Assembly (NCBI RefSeq): GCF_963924675.1
Contig: NC_089224.1
Span: forward strand, 70,045,464-70,109,463
Length of the DNA stretch: 64,000 nucleotides
Direction: 5' to 3'
Source: Phocoena phocoena
Taxonomy: Eukaryota; Chordata; Mammalia; Artiodactyla; Phocoenidae
Within the stretch, counting starts at the first letter, position 1; each line of letters starts with the position of its first letter. The notes beneath the pieces were generated by a model. That model was given only the letters and a program-made list of their open reading frames with translations, made no database searches and had not been told where the DNA came from. Both the position numbers and the translations under genes were made by a program. Positions 23,381-36,049 of the stretch are shown in pieces.

Positions 23381-24944
23381 GTGAGTCTGAAAGAACAGTA
23401 CCCTGAGGAAATGGGGACTCCATGCTTAGTATAAAAGCTAGCCTGTAACTGTTTCAGGGTGACAATAATAATAAAACCTAGAATTGGGATGACAGAACCA
23501 CATTCCTGTCTAAGGCCTCAATATGTCTTAAATCACCTTTTAAGCGAGATTAGCATATAATCAACTTATAACATAGACCAGAAAAAGAATGTCTAAATTA
23601 TATTTTTGGACTATCACAGAAAAAAAAATGATATTTTAGAATTGTTTCAGGACAAATGCTGAAGCATAAATATGATGTTGCTTAAATTCTGAACAATTCT
23701 TTTTACACACACACTTTATATAATTTATTTTATCCTTTTGATGAGATACATATTTTAAAAATGAATTTAGTAAGAGTATTTCAAGTTTTGACAGCAGCCT
23801 GATAGCTGTTCGAATCATAATGCTTGATAGTTAATCTAATAAGAAATAAAATTCTAGTGACAAATCATGAGCCTACTAAAGCTAATCACTTTATTAAAAG
23901 TAATATGTCAGAGGAGGTTTCCTATCTTCTATTTTCAGCATATAACCTATAGGAAAGTATAATATTAAGAAACTTAAGAAAGTTGATTTGGCAGGTCATA
24001 GCTGGAGAGGTTTCAGTGTTTTTTATTTCTTTTTGTTTTTCAGAGAAAACTAGTTTGAGAACTAGAATGTACTATCAAGGAAAACCAAAATGCTTTAGGC
24101 TAACTACAGTCTCTACCCACTTAAGAGTTTCTTGTTGCTTTGCTTTTTCCATTTTGCTCTGGGCTGAGTCACATGTTTCTTCTCAAAGGTCACAAGGCCT
24201 CAGAGATAGAACAAGATTAAAATATCTGCAAACTCTGCCTATTCACTGTTTCAATAAAAATGTCAGGTATTCCCCATCTCTTCTCAATTTCATAACCTTC
24301 TCCTCAGTTCAAATGATTAAGACCGACGATTTGTTCTATCCCTCACAAATGTTGTGTGAATAAGATAAAAATCCAAATTCTAGGCCTGTTCTGGGCATAT
24401 TATTTCTTTTGAGTCCCATCACAAATTTAGAGTTGGCTAAATTTTCTTGCTTTGTTGAGGTATGTAATAATAAGACCTTCAGATGGGGAAAATAGAACAG
24501 GTGGCTGTTGTCTTTAAAGCTAGAATATGTGTCGGCTGTAGATGGAGTTCAAGCAGAGGATGTCACTTGGAATGGTAGGACTTAGAGAAAGCTACAGGGG
24601 TACCTATGCATATGGCAATTAGTCAAGAGCATTTGTGGAGGGCCTGCAGCCATAATTCCACGTTGTCAGGGACCTGTGGGTTTAGCTCTGTGAACATATT
24701 AGATGTTTTTTGTCTTTCTGAAAGATTTAAATTTGGGTGTTTTCAGTTATCATTGTAGTCAGACAACTAATTAATTGTAAGTTCATTCTGAATGTGTTTC
24801 CACAGGACTACATGCATCATTTAAAACTAAAAAGCTCCCTGACCCTGGATTAATATTTGGAGAAATGAAAGAATGCCTTGGATATACACGGTACTTTATT
24901 GTTCTGGAAAGAGTTAAAAAATAAAGCAGAAAAAGATGTTGCAT
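23381..24944. other. unassigned sequence
   Basis: No family recognised. The 126-aa ORF at 23983-24363 has no domain I recognise, no coding context, and a composition like its surroundings. Confidence 0.45.
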
Positions 24945-25110
24945 GCCCATCATCTTTGATCCTCACAACAACCTCATGAAAAAGAGGAAAGTGAGATTCA
25001 GAATGGTTAATTGACTTTCCCAAAGTCAACTAACTAAGAAGTCTTCGCATCAAGGACTAGATCTTCAGGCTACTCTTCAGTTTAAAGATCCTCTGTTCTC
25101 AGGTCCAATG
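24945..25110 (-). mobile_element. MIR SINE
   Basis: Antisense MIR order: gatcctcacaacaacctcatg, aaagtgagattcagaatgg, gactttcccaaagtcaacta. Diverged. Confidence 0.65.
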
Positions 25111-25594
25111 CACTTTCTATTTTACATAACACGATGAGGTTGTTATTTTAACAGACACATTATGGAAAAGTGTACCACTTAAACAGAATAGGGCCAGAAA
25201 AATGGTACCAGGAGTTTTCTGAGTTGGATTTCTCTTCCCCAGAGGTAAAAGGGCAAATGCGTTAGGAAGAGTCTCCCTATCTTCCTCTCTGTCTCTGTTT
25301 CTCTCTCTCCTTCTTTTGCTATTTATTTTAACTTTTTTAAGAAAAACATTCACATTAAACTGAATTTTCTCATGTGGATATCAATATTCAGAAAGACAAT
25401 TACCTCCTTTTATCTTAAAGTGACATTATCATCTGTTTCTTCTCGAATTTCTATACGTTACCTCATCTCATCAGGGTGAACTTAAAACTCATCACTGAGG
25501 GCCTTGTGCCTTTCGAGATATTTCATATTTTAAAAAAAGAAAACTATAATCAAAAGTTTATGTTTAAAAACAATTTTAAATACTCAAACTAAAG
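25111..25594. other. unassigned sequence
   Basis: Includes a pyrimidine-rich stretch at 25265-25320; no gene. Confidence 0.45.
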
Positions 25595-25605
25595 AAGTAT
25601 TGTCC

Positions 25606-25963
25606 TAGACAAATATCATATGCTATCACTTATATGTAGAATCTAAGAAATGACATAAAGGAACTTATTTACACAACAGAAACAGGCTCACAGACATAGA
25701 AAACAAGCTTATGGTTACCAAAGGGGAACGGGAGTGGGGGAGGGATAAATTAGTAGTATGGGATTAACAGATACACACCACAATACATAAAATAGACAAA
25801 CAATAGATATAGCACAGGGAACTACATTCAGTATCTTGTTATAACCTATAATGGAAAATAATCTGAGTATACATATATACATATCTATATAACTGAATCA
25901 CTTTACTATACACTTGAAACTAACAAAATATTGTAAATCAACTATACTTCAATTTTGAAAAAA
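25606..25963 (+). mobile_element. young 5'-truncated L1 3' end
   Basis: L1 3' UTR of cetartiodactyl type, with tatcacttatatgtagaatc, tggttaccaaaggggaacgg and the terminal cttgaaactaacaaaatatt block, then an A tail. Flanked by an 11-bp TSD with one mismatch, aagtattgtcc (25595-25605) and aagtgttgtcc (25964-25974). Only 358 bp were copied. Confidence 0.88.
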
Positions 25964-26768
25964 AAGTGTTGTCCAAAATTCCAAAAGAGATGACAATCAG
26001 GAATCTTAAAATCATGTTGTGTTGACACTCCATTTCAAAAATAAACTGGCTGCTAAACTATAAAACACTTAGAAAAGTTACAATCTCACTTAGGTTCTTT
26101 TATTTCACTTCTTTTTCAACAAATGGGGTTCATTAATTAAGTGTTTCATACACTGATAGAGGCTTTGTGCTCAAACAAAAGAGAATTTCAATGAAGAATG
26201 CACATTATAATCATGCAAATTTCCTGCTTTTCATATTCATAAACCCTACACTCAACAAAGCTCATATTACAGCATCAGAGACATACCTCAAGGATGTCTA
26301 GTAGGAGAAAAAGGTGGCAGAGTCAGCAAACCCTTCAAATTGAAACTTTAAAAGAAAATTAGGAAACATGTTTAAATTGCACAAGCAAATACGGCAGTGT
26401 CTCCCAGCAACTAGAGGGCACACCTCACTGGGGTCAGTAAAGAGAATGATGTAACCTGACCACAGGGACCAGAAACAAATGGATAACAGCTGAATCCAGT
26501 CTTGCCTTGAAAGTTCTTTTTACTTTACTAGGGGATAGCATGCTCTGTCTATGCAGAGAACAGCAGGGTAACCACACGTTCCTTCAGGTGCAACCAGACA
26601 CATTCCTGTGCTTTGCTGAGGACCCTGAGGTCTCAGGGAAGCCTAGGGGATCAAGGACCAACTGCAGGGACACCAAGAAGCAGGGGTGGCTAAGTGTCAG
26701 GGCACAACACAGGGTAGACACAGGTCACTGGAAATCATTCACCTTCTTAAAATAAAATAAAGCATTTG

Positions 26769-26769
<1 letters not shown>

Positions 26770-26813
<44 letters not shown>

Positions 26814-26821
26814 CACACACA
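26770..26821. repeat. (GT)n microsatellite ending in a 20-bp palindrome
   Basis: About 20 GT units (26770-26810) run straight into atacacacaca. Bases 26802-26821 form a perfect 20-bp palindrome centred on AT. Alternating purine-pyrimidine throughout, so a Z-DNA candidate. Confidence 0.9.
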
Positions 26822-27020
26822 TAGTTCTGTAGCTCTCCTTTATTTTAGTTAGCTTTCCAAACAAGTACAGAAATAGGTGGAACAACAGCCAGCCTCCTGG
26901 ATGCTTCCATGGTTGGGAATTTTACCACCCCTGCTGCTGCTGGCACACCCCTGCAGAGAACATCCCACAGCCAAGATCAAGCTCATTTGAGACAATGAAG
27001 CTCAAGGTGAGCCTTTAATT

Positions 27021-27077
27021 AAAGGAGGAGGAGGGAGAGGAGGAGCAGGTGAAGAGGGAGAAGGAAGAGAAGAAATC
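27021..27077. repeat. purine-rich (GA/GGA) tract
   Basis: Almost pure purine on the plus strand, with gga/gag units, and a second GA-rich patch near 27265-27300. It may form triplex DNA. Confidence 0.75.
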
Positions 27078-27689
27078 TCAATGCTGTGATTTAATGAAAA
27101 AGCCATGGGGCTTACTTCCTCCAAATATCTGCTACTGCCACTCCCATGTGGAAGTACACAATGTCATTTCTGAAATTCTTATAACTAAGAAACTATTTTA
27201 GGACTTGAAGGCGGGTTGGGAGAGAAGAAAGGTGGAAGCATTCCAAAGATATCACAGGGCTGGGGGAAGAGAGGAGAGGAGGGAAGAAGCTGGAGGAGCA
27301 GGGTATTAGAAGTATGGTATTCTTGGATGGGGAGAAGTCTGTATATTGTGCAGAACTTATTGTAGAATTATCTCACCTTGTTAAGAGATCAGTGGTGACC
27401 ATTACTGAAGTGAAAACATACAGACAGTAAACCCTCCAAATTAAAAGGGGAAAATGTGAATAAACAGCATCTTGATCAAACCAACAATTGAGAAAAAAGA
27501 AAAACAAACAATCCAAAATACCAAAAAATGTAGGAAAAGATGAAACAAAAAACACTAAGAGAATAGACTGGGCTTATGCACTTAAAATATAGTTTTAAAT
27601 GAGTTTTTTATTCTTTTAAACAATACAACGATGTTTGTTTTCATAGTAATGTTGAACACTCATGAATGATTAAAATGGAGACTCTAAGA

Positions 27690-27855
27690 CAATGATTCTC
27701 AAAGTGTGATTCCCAGATCTGGAAACTCATTAGAAATGGAAATCTAGGAACCCGCTCCAGGCAGATTAAATCATAGACTCTGTAGACAGGGCCAACAATC
27801 TATTTTTAACAAGTCCTCCTGGTGATTTTGTTTATTTTAGGACTTACATGAGCCT
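27690..27855 (+). mobile_element. MER5A-type hAT-Charlie remnant
   Basis: Starts caatgattctcaaagtgtga, followed by ggaacccgctcca and caatctatttttaacaagtc, then ctcctggtgatt: the MER5A order. Terminal inverted repeat at the right end is decayed. Confidence 0.65.
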
Positions 27856-28111
27856 ATATATGTACTACTGGTTTCAGCAGCCTGAAGGCAACCCTCTGCC
27901 AAAGGGACACTGACATTGGCTATAGTGAGAGAAAACATATCAGGGGCTAATGGGCAGAAAATGGTAAAGAAATTTGAGGGAATATGGATGAGCCACTAAC
28001 TACTACCTACTATAGCTCCCAAAACAAACTTTATTTTTTTTAACATATTTTTAGAGAGAAGAAACAAAACAAAACCAAACATTATAGTATTCATACGCTC
28101 AAGAAAGTTGT

Positions 28112-28320
28112 CTAAGACTTTGGGTTCAAGCAGTCTTGGATTTGAATCCCAGCTCTTGCCATTTACAAATTGGGATGACGTTAGGCAAGTGACTTAATTT
28201 AAGTCTCAGTTCTTTCATCTGTAAAATGGGGAAAAATTTTGTGAGAATTAAATGAGCCAAAGTAATAATGTACTTAGCATATTGCTAGCACTTAGGAGTA
28301 TCAGACAGTGGTAGTTATAA
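28112..28320 (+). mobile_element. MIR SINE
   Basis: Well-preserved MIR: ttggatttgaatcccagctc, gacgttaggcaagtgactta, catctgtaaaatggggaaaa and gagaattaaatgagccaaag in the correct order. Confidence 0.85.
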
Positions 28321-28354
28321 TAATAAACATGGTGACAGCTCGTCCAAACTTAGC

Positions 28355-28560
28355 TTCTCTAAGTGCCTTATATGTTTTGTCTTCATAATCCTCATAACAA
28401 ACTTATGAAGCATATACCATTATCATCCCCATTTTACAGATGAGTAAACTGAGCCATAGAAACACTGGTGGAAGGTTATCAGCTGGTAAGTGGCAGATAA
28501 AAGATCTACCTCAAGCAGCCTAGCCCTGAAGCCTGTGCAGTAACCATTATGCAATATGAT
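28355..28560 (-). mobile_element. MIR SINE
   Basis: Antisense MIR with cttcataatcctcataacaa, ccattttacagatgagtaaa, actgagccatagaaac and agctggtaagtggcag. It lies 35 bp from a MIR of opposite orientation. Confidence 0.8.
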
Positions 28561-28990
28561 GAGGCTAATGACAATTATATGGCCCTTCCTATGATGACCA
28601 GTCAAGACGTTCAAACTCAATGTATTTTTCCACTTGGCTTTCCACCCATATATTCTTGGAAGTTTATTTATAAAGAGTGTACTGCCCACCTAGTGGGGTA
28701 ATAAACCAACAATGCCAGAGTCAGGTATCTTCTGTTAATGTAAAACATGATTGAAGATTTGGCCCCATAAATTATCCTTTTATTTATGGTCCATTCAGCC
28801 AGTGCTTTGGTGTAAATTTGCCCTTAGCACCACACGGTGTATGCTCTTTTACAACTTCTCCTATCTAGCTGAGATGTATGATCTTTCTTCTCAACCTCTC
28901 TCATGCCACATCATCAATTCCCTTTTAGCAATGCCCTTCCATTGCATCCACGTGACAAACACACAGACTTGCATAAATGTCTGCCTACAC

Positions 28991-29110
28991 TTGTGCTGCT
29001 GAGGATTGGTGGAAAAGTATACAAATATTATGTAACAGTGCATATCAAGCACTTAGCACATCAGCAAGCACATAGTGAGTGCACAGAAGAAATTGTCAGC
29101 TATTATGACC
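28991..29110 (+). mobile_element. MIR 3' fragment
   Basis: The 3' half only: gctgctgaggattgg, aagcacttagcacatcagc, aagcacatagtgagtgcaca and a final agctattatgacc. Confidence 0.55.
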
Positions 29111-29574
29111 TGTCAATTATCTTTCATTCTTAATAGTGGCTATTTTAGACATACTCTATATTCTGCCAGCAGATGACCTCTGTAATCACTTATGGATTCC
29201 CTCAGTTTCTTGCCACCAAACCAAAAGGCTTACTTGCATCCACACCTACAACTGTGCTTTCCCTCACATATAGGGGATAGCATATTCCCTCTGCCACTGC
29301 TAATTTTTCCACGGACCTTTGATGTTCTGGACCCCATATCTTCCTGCCTTTTTAGGACTTCATTATTTCAGCCATTCCTTTTTGTCCCTGTAAGTTCAAT
29401 TTTTTCTTGAAAATAGTTTTTACAATCAGCAGAAAATTTTTCCAGTTTTTCACGCCCATTCACTCCTCAACCCACTGAAGAAGACTAGCTTTTATCCTCC
29501 AACATCCCATGTAATTGGCTTTACCAACATCACCAATTAAAGGGGAAGGGGGCATGCCATTATATTATCTAAGA
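29111..29574. other. unassigned sequence
   Basis: Pyrimidine-rich and possibly a diverged L2, but I cannot align it convincingly. Confidence 0.4.
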
Positions 29575-29674
29575 ACTTATCTTTAAGAAATTACCCAAAA
29601 TATGAAAAACACAATGATCGAAAGATACTCATTGCAACACCCTGCATAATTCAAAATGTTAAAAGTAAATGAGA

Positions 29675-30009
29675 AGACAGGAATAAAGACACAGACCTAC
29701 TAGAGAATGGACTTGAGGATATAGGGAGGGGGAAGGGTAAGCTGTGACAAAGCGGGAGAGTGGCATGGACATATATACACTACCAAATGTAAAACAGATA
29801 GCTAGTGGGAAGCAGCCGAGTAGCACAGGGAGATCAACTCGGTGCTTTGTGACCACCTAGAGGGGTGGGTTAGGGAGGATGGGAGGGAGACGCAAGAGGG
29901 AAGAGATATGGGAACATACGTATATGTATAACTGATTCACTTTGTTATAAAGCAGAAACTAACATACCATTGTAAAGCAATTATACTCCAATAAAGAAGT
30001 AAAAAAAAA
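29675..30009 (+). mobile_element. young 5'-truncated L1 3' end
   Basis: Cetartiodactyl-type L1 3' UTR: tgggaagcagccgagtagc, agggagatcaactcggtgc, gtttgtgaccacctagag-like block, ctgattcactttgttataaa, accattgtaaagcaattat, then an A tail. A perfect 14-bp TSD, aaaagtaaatgaga, is at 29661-29674 and 30010-30023. Confidence 0.92.
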
Positions 30010-30024
30010 AAAAGTAAATGAGAT

Positions 30025-30165
30025 CTACTCTGGGCCAGGCACCGTGCTAGGTACAAGATGTACAACAATGACCAGAAAAGACAAGGTCTCTGCCCTCATA
30101 GAATTTAGCACTGAATTGAGTAGATGGTACAAATAAATGCAAACACATAATTAATTTTAAAAAAT
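30025..30165 (+). repeat. short old retroposon-like repeat
   Basis: Resembles a mammal-wide repeat with ctgggccaggcaccgtgcta and gtctctgccctcatagaa blocks; family name uncertain. The string gtaaatgagat occurs on both sides (ending at 30024 and 30176), which suggests its own TSD. Confidence 0.45.
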
Positions 30166-30515
30166 GTAAATGAGATGCCCACAGGTAAGAGACTAGTTAA
30201 ATAAATTATAGTATATCTACCTCACTGAAAACTATGCAACTTTTAAAAATGGATAATTATGAGTCAACATAGCAAAACATAAAAATTCCTCTTAAGCTGA
30301 CTTTCATAAGAAGGAACAAAGTTGTTATGAGGACATTATGATTGCAATAATGGAAAACTTACCATTTAAATGAAAAACAAAAGGAAAAGAACCCACAAAT
30401 ATTGTACTTGCTTTAATGTTTGAACATTGGGATTATGATTGATATCTTCCCCTCTATTTGCCAAACTCCCTGTAATGTTGTGACATTGTTTTCACAATTA
30501 AAAAAAGAGAGAGAC

Positions 30516-32514
30516 TTTTTTCATAGACCAGACAATTCTTACATAAGTTATGACATATCAGTAAACCTGCCAAGTTTTTGCAGACTTTCTCACATTTAAC
30601 GAATGTATTGAGGGACTGTGCATCTCTAGCCTGAAGATGGCTGGGGGGTAAATATTGCTTTCATTTCCATCTGACATCTCTTAAGCTTCTTCTGTTTGCA
30701 GAACCCTCTATTAAGCTTGGGACTAGTCAACAAGTGAACTGAAGCTGACTTTGACTGGCATAAATACCACATTTATCTTCTCAGATATGTAATCAGGAGA
30801 CAGCTGTCTGGCCACACTTGATTACTAGCATATCTAAGGCTAATGTAATATTCAAGTTCGAAATCTTGAGTATTAGAGATAAAATCTGAAGCCCTATGAA
30901 ACAGCAGGCCTCATTTACTCTGCCCTCATCTTTCACAAAGAGGCTGCAATGTGTTTATTCATTAATTAGTATATCAGAGCAAATTTAAAGAAAATTATAT
31001 TACACTTATCACTGTAATTGAAGAAGTCTTTTTAAAAGGTATATGCAGCATGTGGTATCAGCAATATTCTGATCAATGAAGGAGTGAAGAGGAATCAGAA
31101 ATACTGCCTACATTAAATACCACACCCATTAAAAATACACACAAATAAAGTGTTTTACACAACATAATTTCATACCTGCTAACCAAAACATTTAGCCTTT
31201 TTTGTCTCCAAGTTTTACCTCGTTGTTTTCCAAGGATGGATGGATTACAGGACAAGCCACTCTCAGGGGCTCACATTCCCTGGATGTATCGTTCCTTTTC
31301 TACATCTACGTATGAAAAGGGGGATGCAAATATCATCCTCTACTATTTACGGCCTGTCATTTTGATTAGCTCTTACAAAACAGATCTCAACTCTAGATTA
31401 GTGCTGCCAGAATCAGACGGACAGGGTGAAGGGTACACGATGGTAAATCATATTTTGCTCTAGGCTTTTTCAAACAACATTCACCCACTGGATGTTCTCA
31501 TTTACCCCAGTTTCTTCAATTTTCAGTGCCCCACCCAACTCCAATCCCACTCCCACCCCATCAACATAGCGGCTATCATGGGTGTGATTTCATACTGGTC
31601 TAGTTGTTGGCAGCAGATAAAAAGTTGAGAACTGCTTTGAAAGATCAGAAGAATGTAACTCCTTGTATAGCACAGAGCCTAGAGCTTTGCAGACACCAAC
31701 AAGCTGGAACTATGTGTGGAGGATGCAATGTTATAAAAAAAGATTCTAAAACAGTCTGAGGAAGATTGTGATTAGATTAAGCTATTATTGATGTTAACAT
31801 ATAGGTGGCTTGTTCCTTTAGAAGCCTGCCATGTAAAACCACCTGTTGTATGTCTGCTTCAGTCTGAGCAGTATAGGCTGGGTAAGCAGACAAAGAAGTC
31901 AGCTGAAAGAATATTAGAGGCTCACAGGATAGATGAGAAGACTGGAGTTCCAGATAAGAAGTGAAGCTCCTAGGAAAGATGTATAAATTGTTTGGAACCA
32001 GTCTGATGATCATCTGCTTCTGCTGCCATCATGAACTAGATGCTGAAATTTATGTGGCCACCAGGATTGTGACTCCACTCCCATCACTATGGTCACCAGT
32101 ACCACTTCTACACCAGAGATTTAAAACCAGGCACAAACGTTTCATGCCACTGCAAAAGCCTCCCCTAGAAAATGGAGTCACATTTACTCGCCTCCCAACC
32201 CAAGTCTTGGGTAAATGCAACTGTTTTGTGACATACTCATGTCCTACCTGCAAGAGTATTTTCTGGCTTCTTAATTAGGGGGCTCCGACTCACAAGTACA
32301 GAAATACCCTAATAATCAAAAAGGTACTTAACAGTTGGTGAGCAGCAGAATCATAAGTACCCGTTTTAACATTTTACTGTCACTTACCGTTTTAGCTACT
32401 TACTTCAGGAGAAATTTGTCTTGCTTTAAAGAACAAAGGTGAGCAGAAACTGATATAGCTCTATGAACTCGCCTGTTTCTGAAGGGACTAGCTGCCCTGA
32501 GAAAAACTACTGTT
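30516..32514. other. unassigned sequence
   Basis: No gene. The block 31770-32280 has a mixed composition that may be an ancient LTR but I cannot assign it. The 105-aa and 75-aa ORFs here show no recognisable domain. Confidence 0.45.
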
Positions 32515-32690
32515 TCTTGAGTTCTTTCTGTGTACCAAACAGGGCAAAGTAATCCATAGACATGATCTCACTTAACCCTACAGGAACTCCAACAATTATT
32601 TACAGATGAGTTTCAGAGAGGCTGGGTGACTTGCCCAAGGTCACACAGCTAGGATGAAACCGAGTCAGGATTTTTGTCCCAGGATGAGTC
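32515..32690 (-). mobile_element. MIR SINE
   Basis: Antisense MIR: gtgtaccaaacagggc, tgatctcacttaaccctaca, ttacagatgag, gacttgcccaaggtcacaca and gctaggatgaaaccgagtc. Confidence 0.85.
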
Positions 32691-33619
32691 CTGGTAGACC
32701 TTCAGTGTTTCGCCAGAACCATGCTCATCCCTGACCCTAGAGGCCTTTCAGAGTTGGCAATACTGCTGTCAGGGGAACCGCCAGCCACAGGCTCCATGCT
32801 GACACCAGCCACAGAGTGAGACATTATCTAAACAGAGTGAAGAGCGTCAAGAAGAAAAAAAATCAGAAGAACGGGATCCAGAGAGATAATTTGAGAATAG
32901 CTGTGTGACAAACCTATCATTTTCCAAAATATGCCAGAGCAGTGCTCTTCAAAGTTTTTATTGCTCATGTATTCCCTAAAATAATTTTGAATAACTATCT
33001 ACCCCTCCTATGTTTTCTAAGTTGATAACTAAAATTTTTCATTAGAAGTTTAAATAACTGAAAAGCATGTGATTTCCAGCATATTGTAAATATTGATACT
33101 TCAAAATAAAAATCTCATTACTTTCACTGTATCCAATGGAAACTACATACATAACAATTTGATATATCCAATCATCTATTTTAAACCTACATAAACAAGG
33201 TGAATGACTAAACATTTGGCATTTTATCTTTTCCTTTTCTCCTTGAATTCATATTTTCATTATACTTCTCTCATATAATTTTATTCTAATAAAACATAGT
33301 TTATCCTTTAAAGTGTTTTATTGATCTCTTATCATGCTTCTCTGCAACAAAAGTGCGTTGTGTTTATTAATTGGAATTTAAAGTTTATTTTATTCCCTGA
33401 GGCCTAAATCTCTAATAATAAAAAAAAACTAGATTAAATTATCATTGTATTAATAATAAACAATTGATAATAACCACATAAATAAATATGTTTAAAATGT
33501 TGATATATCATCATGATTTTACTGGAAATGTATGCACCCTAATGAGATAAATGGAGACTAAAAAAAAACTATCCATGCTTCTGTAGGACAGATTACTAGA
33601 ATGATTCTTGGCTATCTCA
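32691..33619. other. unassigned sequence
   Basis: AT-rich from about 32930; no gene or repeat recognised. Confidence 0.45.
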
Positions 33620-34880
33620 AACTCTGGGTTTCAAGCAGAACTTACCACCCTTTACTTTCAAATTTGCTCCTCTGGTCCTTAGATTTCCTATGTCTTTTAA
33701 TGGAACTTTTGGTAACCTCACAATTACACCCAGAATCAAGAAAACCTCATGTTCCTCTCACCATTGTCTACCAACATCCAATCAATTTTCAAGTTCCATT
33801 TGTTCAGTATCTAGGCTGACTTTCTTCTCTTCTGTTACTGTATCTCTGCCATGACTCTAAATTTCACCTAAACTACTAACTGGCCTCCCTCTATCGTTTC
33901 CCTTCTTCACCCCTAATCTATCTTAAATATGCTACCAAGTCAAGCCTGCTTGTCCAGTGTAAGCTGGAGTCTCACAACTACCTGATTTAAAACTTCTATC
34001 ATTTCCCTGTCACCTAAAGAATTCCTTCCAAGTACTTAAGCCTAGAACTGCTCGCTCAAGGCCAACCACAATGTGGTGTTAATCTTTCTTTCCCCTCTTG
34101 TTTTCTGCTGCTCATATCCGAGTGAGTCTGTGCCCATGCCTCTCAAACTCAGGGCTCATACATCCAAGACTATGAGCCACTCACCATGCCAAGGCGTAAG
34201 TGTACCCACAGGACAGTGGCATCTTCCTGAAAACAATTTGAGACATATTTTATATTGAAACAAATGTACTTGTATTATGGAATAAAATGCAAACTTTGTA
34301 TGAATTACTAGGAAAAAAAGGTCAGACTTTAAAGAAATTTAAATCCTGCAGTTGGCCATCTCTGGCTACACTACCAAGTTCCTCCTGCTATTAGTATACT
34401 CTCAGAAAAGTTTTAAGAATCCCTCTAGAATGTGAAAGCTCCTTAATAAATTAGTATCAACTGTAATAAATATTATTAATCATCTTTTATTTCATTTGCA
34501 CCACTCACTCTCCCTGCATACACCCTCTACCTTACTGACTCCTTTGAATGTACCTATGCTGTTCACTCCCCTTAAAAAACATGTATTTTATAAACACATT
34601 ATAAAATTCCATCTATCTTTCAAGGCTCGGACTTAAAAGTTGAGTCTTCCGTGGAGGCTTGGAGAAATACACAACCTCCCCTCTCACTCACCCTCTTTAA
34701 GGAGCAATCCTCTGGCTCCTTCCTCTCAGGTGACACATTATGTCATCCTTATTAAGGGCTTCTTTAAGCATTAAGGTACCTGAGAGCAAGATCTGCATCT
34801 GAATAAGTGCCCCCTGCTCCTCCAATAGTGCATAGCATTATAGGTGCTGAGTAAATAGTTGAATGGCTAAACGAATAAAT
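33620..34880 (+). mobile_element. L2 LINE, diverged, 3' region
   Basis: Plus-strand ancient L2. Weak ORF2-like region on the left (aactggcctccct, caagtcaagcctgc), and a clearer 3' end: agagcaagatctgcatctga, atagtgcatagcattatagg, tgctgagtaaatagttgaat. The middle (34200-34440) does not match and may be another insertion. Confidence 0.55.
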
Positions 34881-36049
34881 AAAGCACCATTTTGTATCCA
34901 GGTATCACCACCAAGTTACTTTTGCTTTGTTTTATAATCCTGTGATCCCTTTTATTGAGAATATATAAAATGCATGCTGGCCACTGCTCAGAATAGCAGA
35001 CCATGGCCCACTGTGAATCACTCTGAAAAGTGATCCTCCTGGTACAATTTGATATTTAGTTCTCAACCAGAAGACTCTCCCAAATCTTCTCAGAGGTCAG
35101 CAATGTAGCTAGAGGACTCACTTCAATTACCAACATGCCACCTTCAAAGGAAAACACAGAGCTTTCAGTGGCATTTTTAAAAGGTGACTATATCTGGTAT
35201 AAATAAAATTCTGAAATATTTACTAAAGCTTTAGTCTTAGACATGTATAAAAGAGAATATTAGTGCGGGGTGTCTTTGCAGCACAGCTGCTAGGTCATTT
35301 CAGAAAATATGGGTCTAACAGATGGAGAGAAACTAGAATTAAACCTGCAGGTATTTTTTGTTCTTTCTCAAGTCATGTTTATTTTAATTAAATTAGGGAA
35401 AAGAGAGTCTCATTTCTTAAAGGGAGAAGTCTTAAAGGACTTTCCTCTCCCTACCATTTCTTTCCCCATAGAATTCTGAATGGGGGCAGGGTGAGGTGGG
35501 GGGAGGAAAAAGCCTGTGGCATTTTATGATTGGAATGAATAACTTTCAAAGGGAAAGATATATTTCTTTTTCCAGAAATGTTTAACAGATTATGCTGTAT
35601 GAGCTGTTAAAGTAAAAGTCTTCAATTTGGAGGTAAAATGTAGAGAGAAACATAAAACCAAATTAGGTATCAAACTAATTAGAATCAATTAGTTCTTGCC
35701 AATAAATCCTGCATTTGTGTCTGATGCATTATAAACCACATGTTATTTTTAAAAGGTAATTATCTAATTATCAAAGCAAGATATGAATTTATAGACACTT
35801 TGACCCACTTGTGAAAAATGGATTTATAGACACCCATTTTCTCTGATGTCAGGAAACTTAATCTTACCAATTCAAAGTAAATTTAGCTCCTTCTGGTTTT
35901 AATTCCATTCCATTTAGACAAATATGCTGTCAATTTAATATTTTTCCTCCCCATTCTTTCCTGCCAGGGGGAGAAGATGAGAGAGTAACCCACAATTCCA
36001 AAGGTCCTGGTATTTTCTTCAATAATCACTGTCATGAACAATCACTTAA
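34881..36049. other. unassigned sequence, no repeats recognised
   Basis: Low-repeat interval. G-rich patch at 35482-35509. A cluster of homeodomain-like TAATTA sites at 35655-35835 is listed separately. Confidence 0.45.
35655..35835. promoter_or_regulatory. candidate regulatory element: TAAT-core cluster
   Basis: Within about 115 bases there are five or more ATTA/TAAT homeodomain cores: aattagg at 35661, ctaattag at 35675, caattag at 35686, and gtaattatctaattatc at 35757-35773. A 12-bp direct repeat atttatagacac follows at 35787-35798 and 35822-35833. This is motif density only; AT-rich DNA yields such motifs by chance. Confidence 0.25.

Larger units (their letters stand above)
25975..27689. 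other. unassigned sequence with simple repeats
   Basis: Contains the (GT)n tract and the purine-rich tract listed separately. No recognised interspersed repeat or gene. Confidence 0.5.
29575..30515 (+). mobile_element. old L1M 3' end split by two insertions
   Basis: The left piece (29575-29663, actta tctttaagaaattacc) and right piece (30177-30515, gttaaataaattatagta, then ggattatgattgatatctt and an A-rich end) fit the 3' end of an old L1. Between them are a young L1 (29675-30009) and a short old repeat (30025-30165). Confidence 0.5.

Noticed and set aside
23983..24363. 126-aa plus-strand ORF
   Set aside because: No domain, no neighbouring splice-site evidence I trust, and length within chance for 64 kb.
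31961..32278. 105-aa ORF as an exon
   Set aside because: Mixed composition, no recognisable domain; the block looks like an ancient unnamed repeat.
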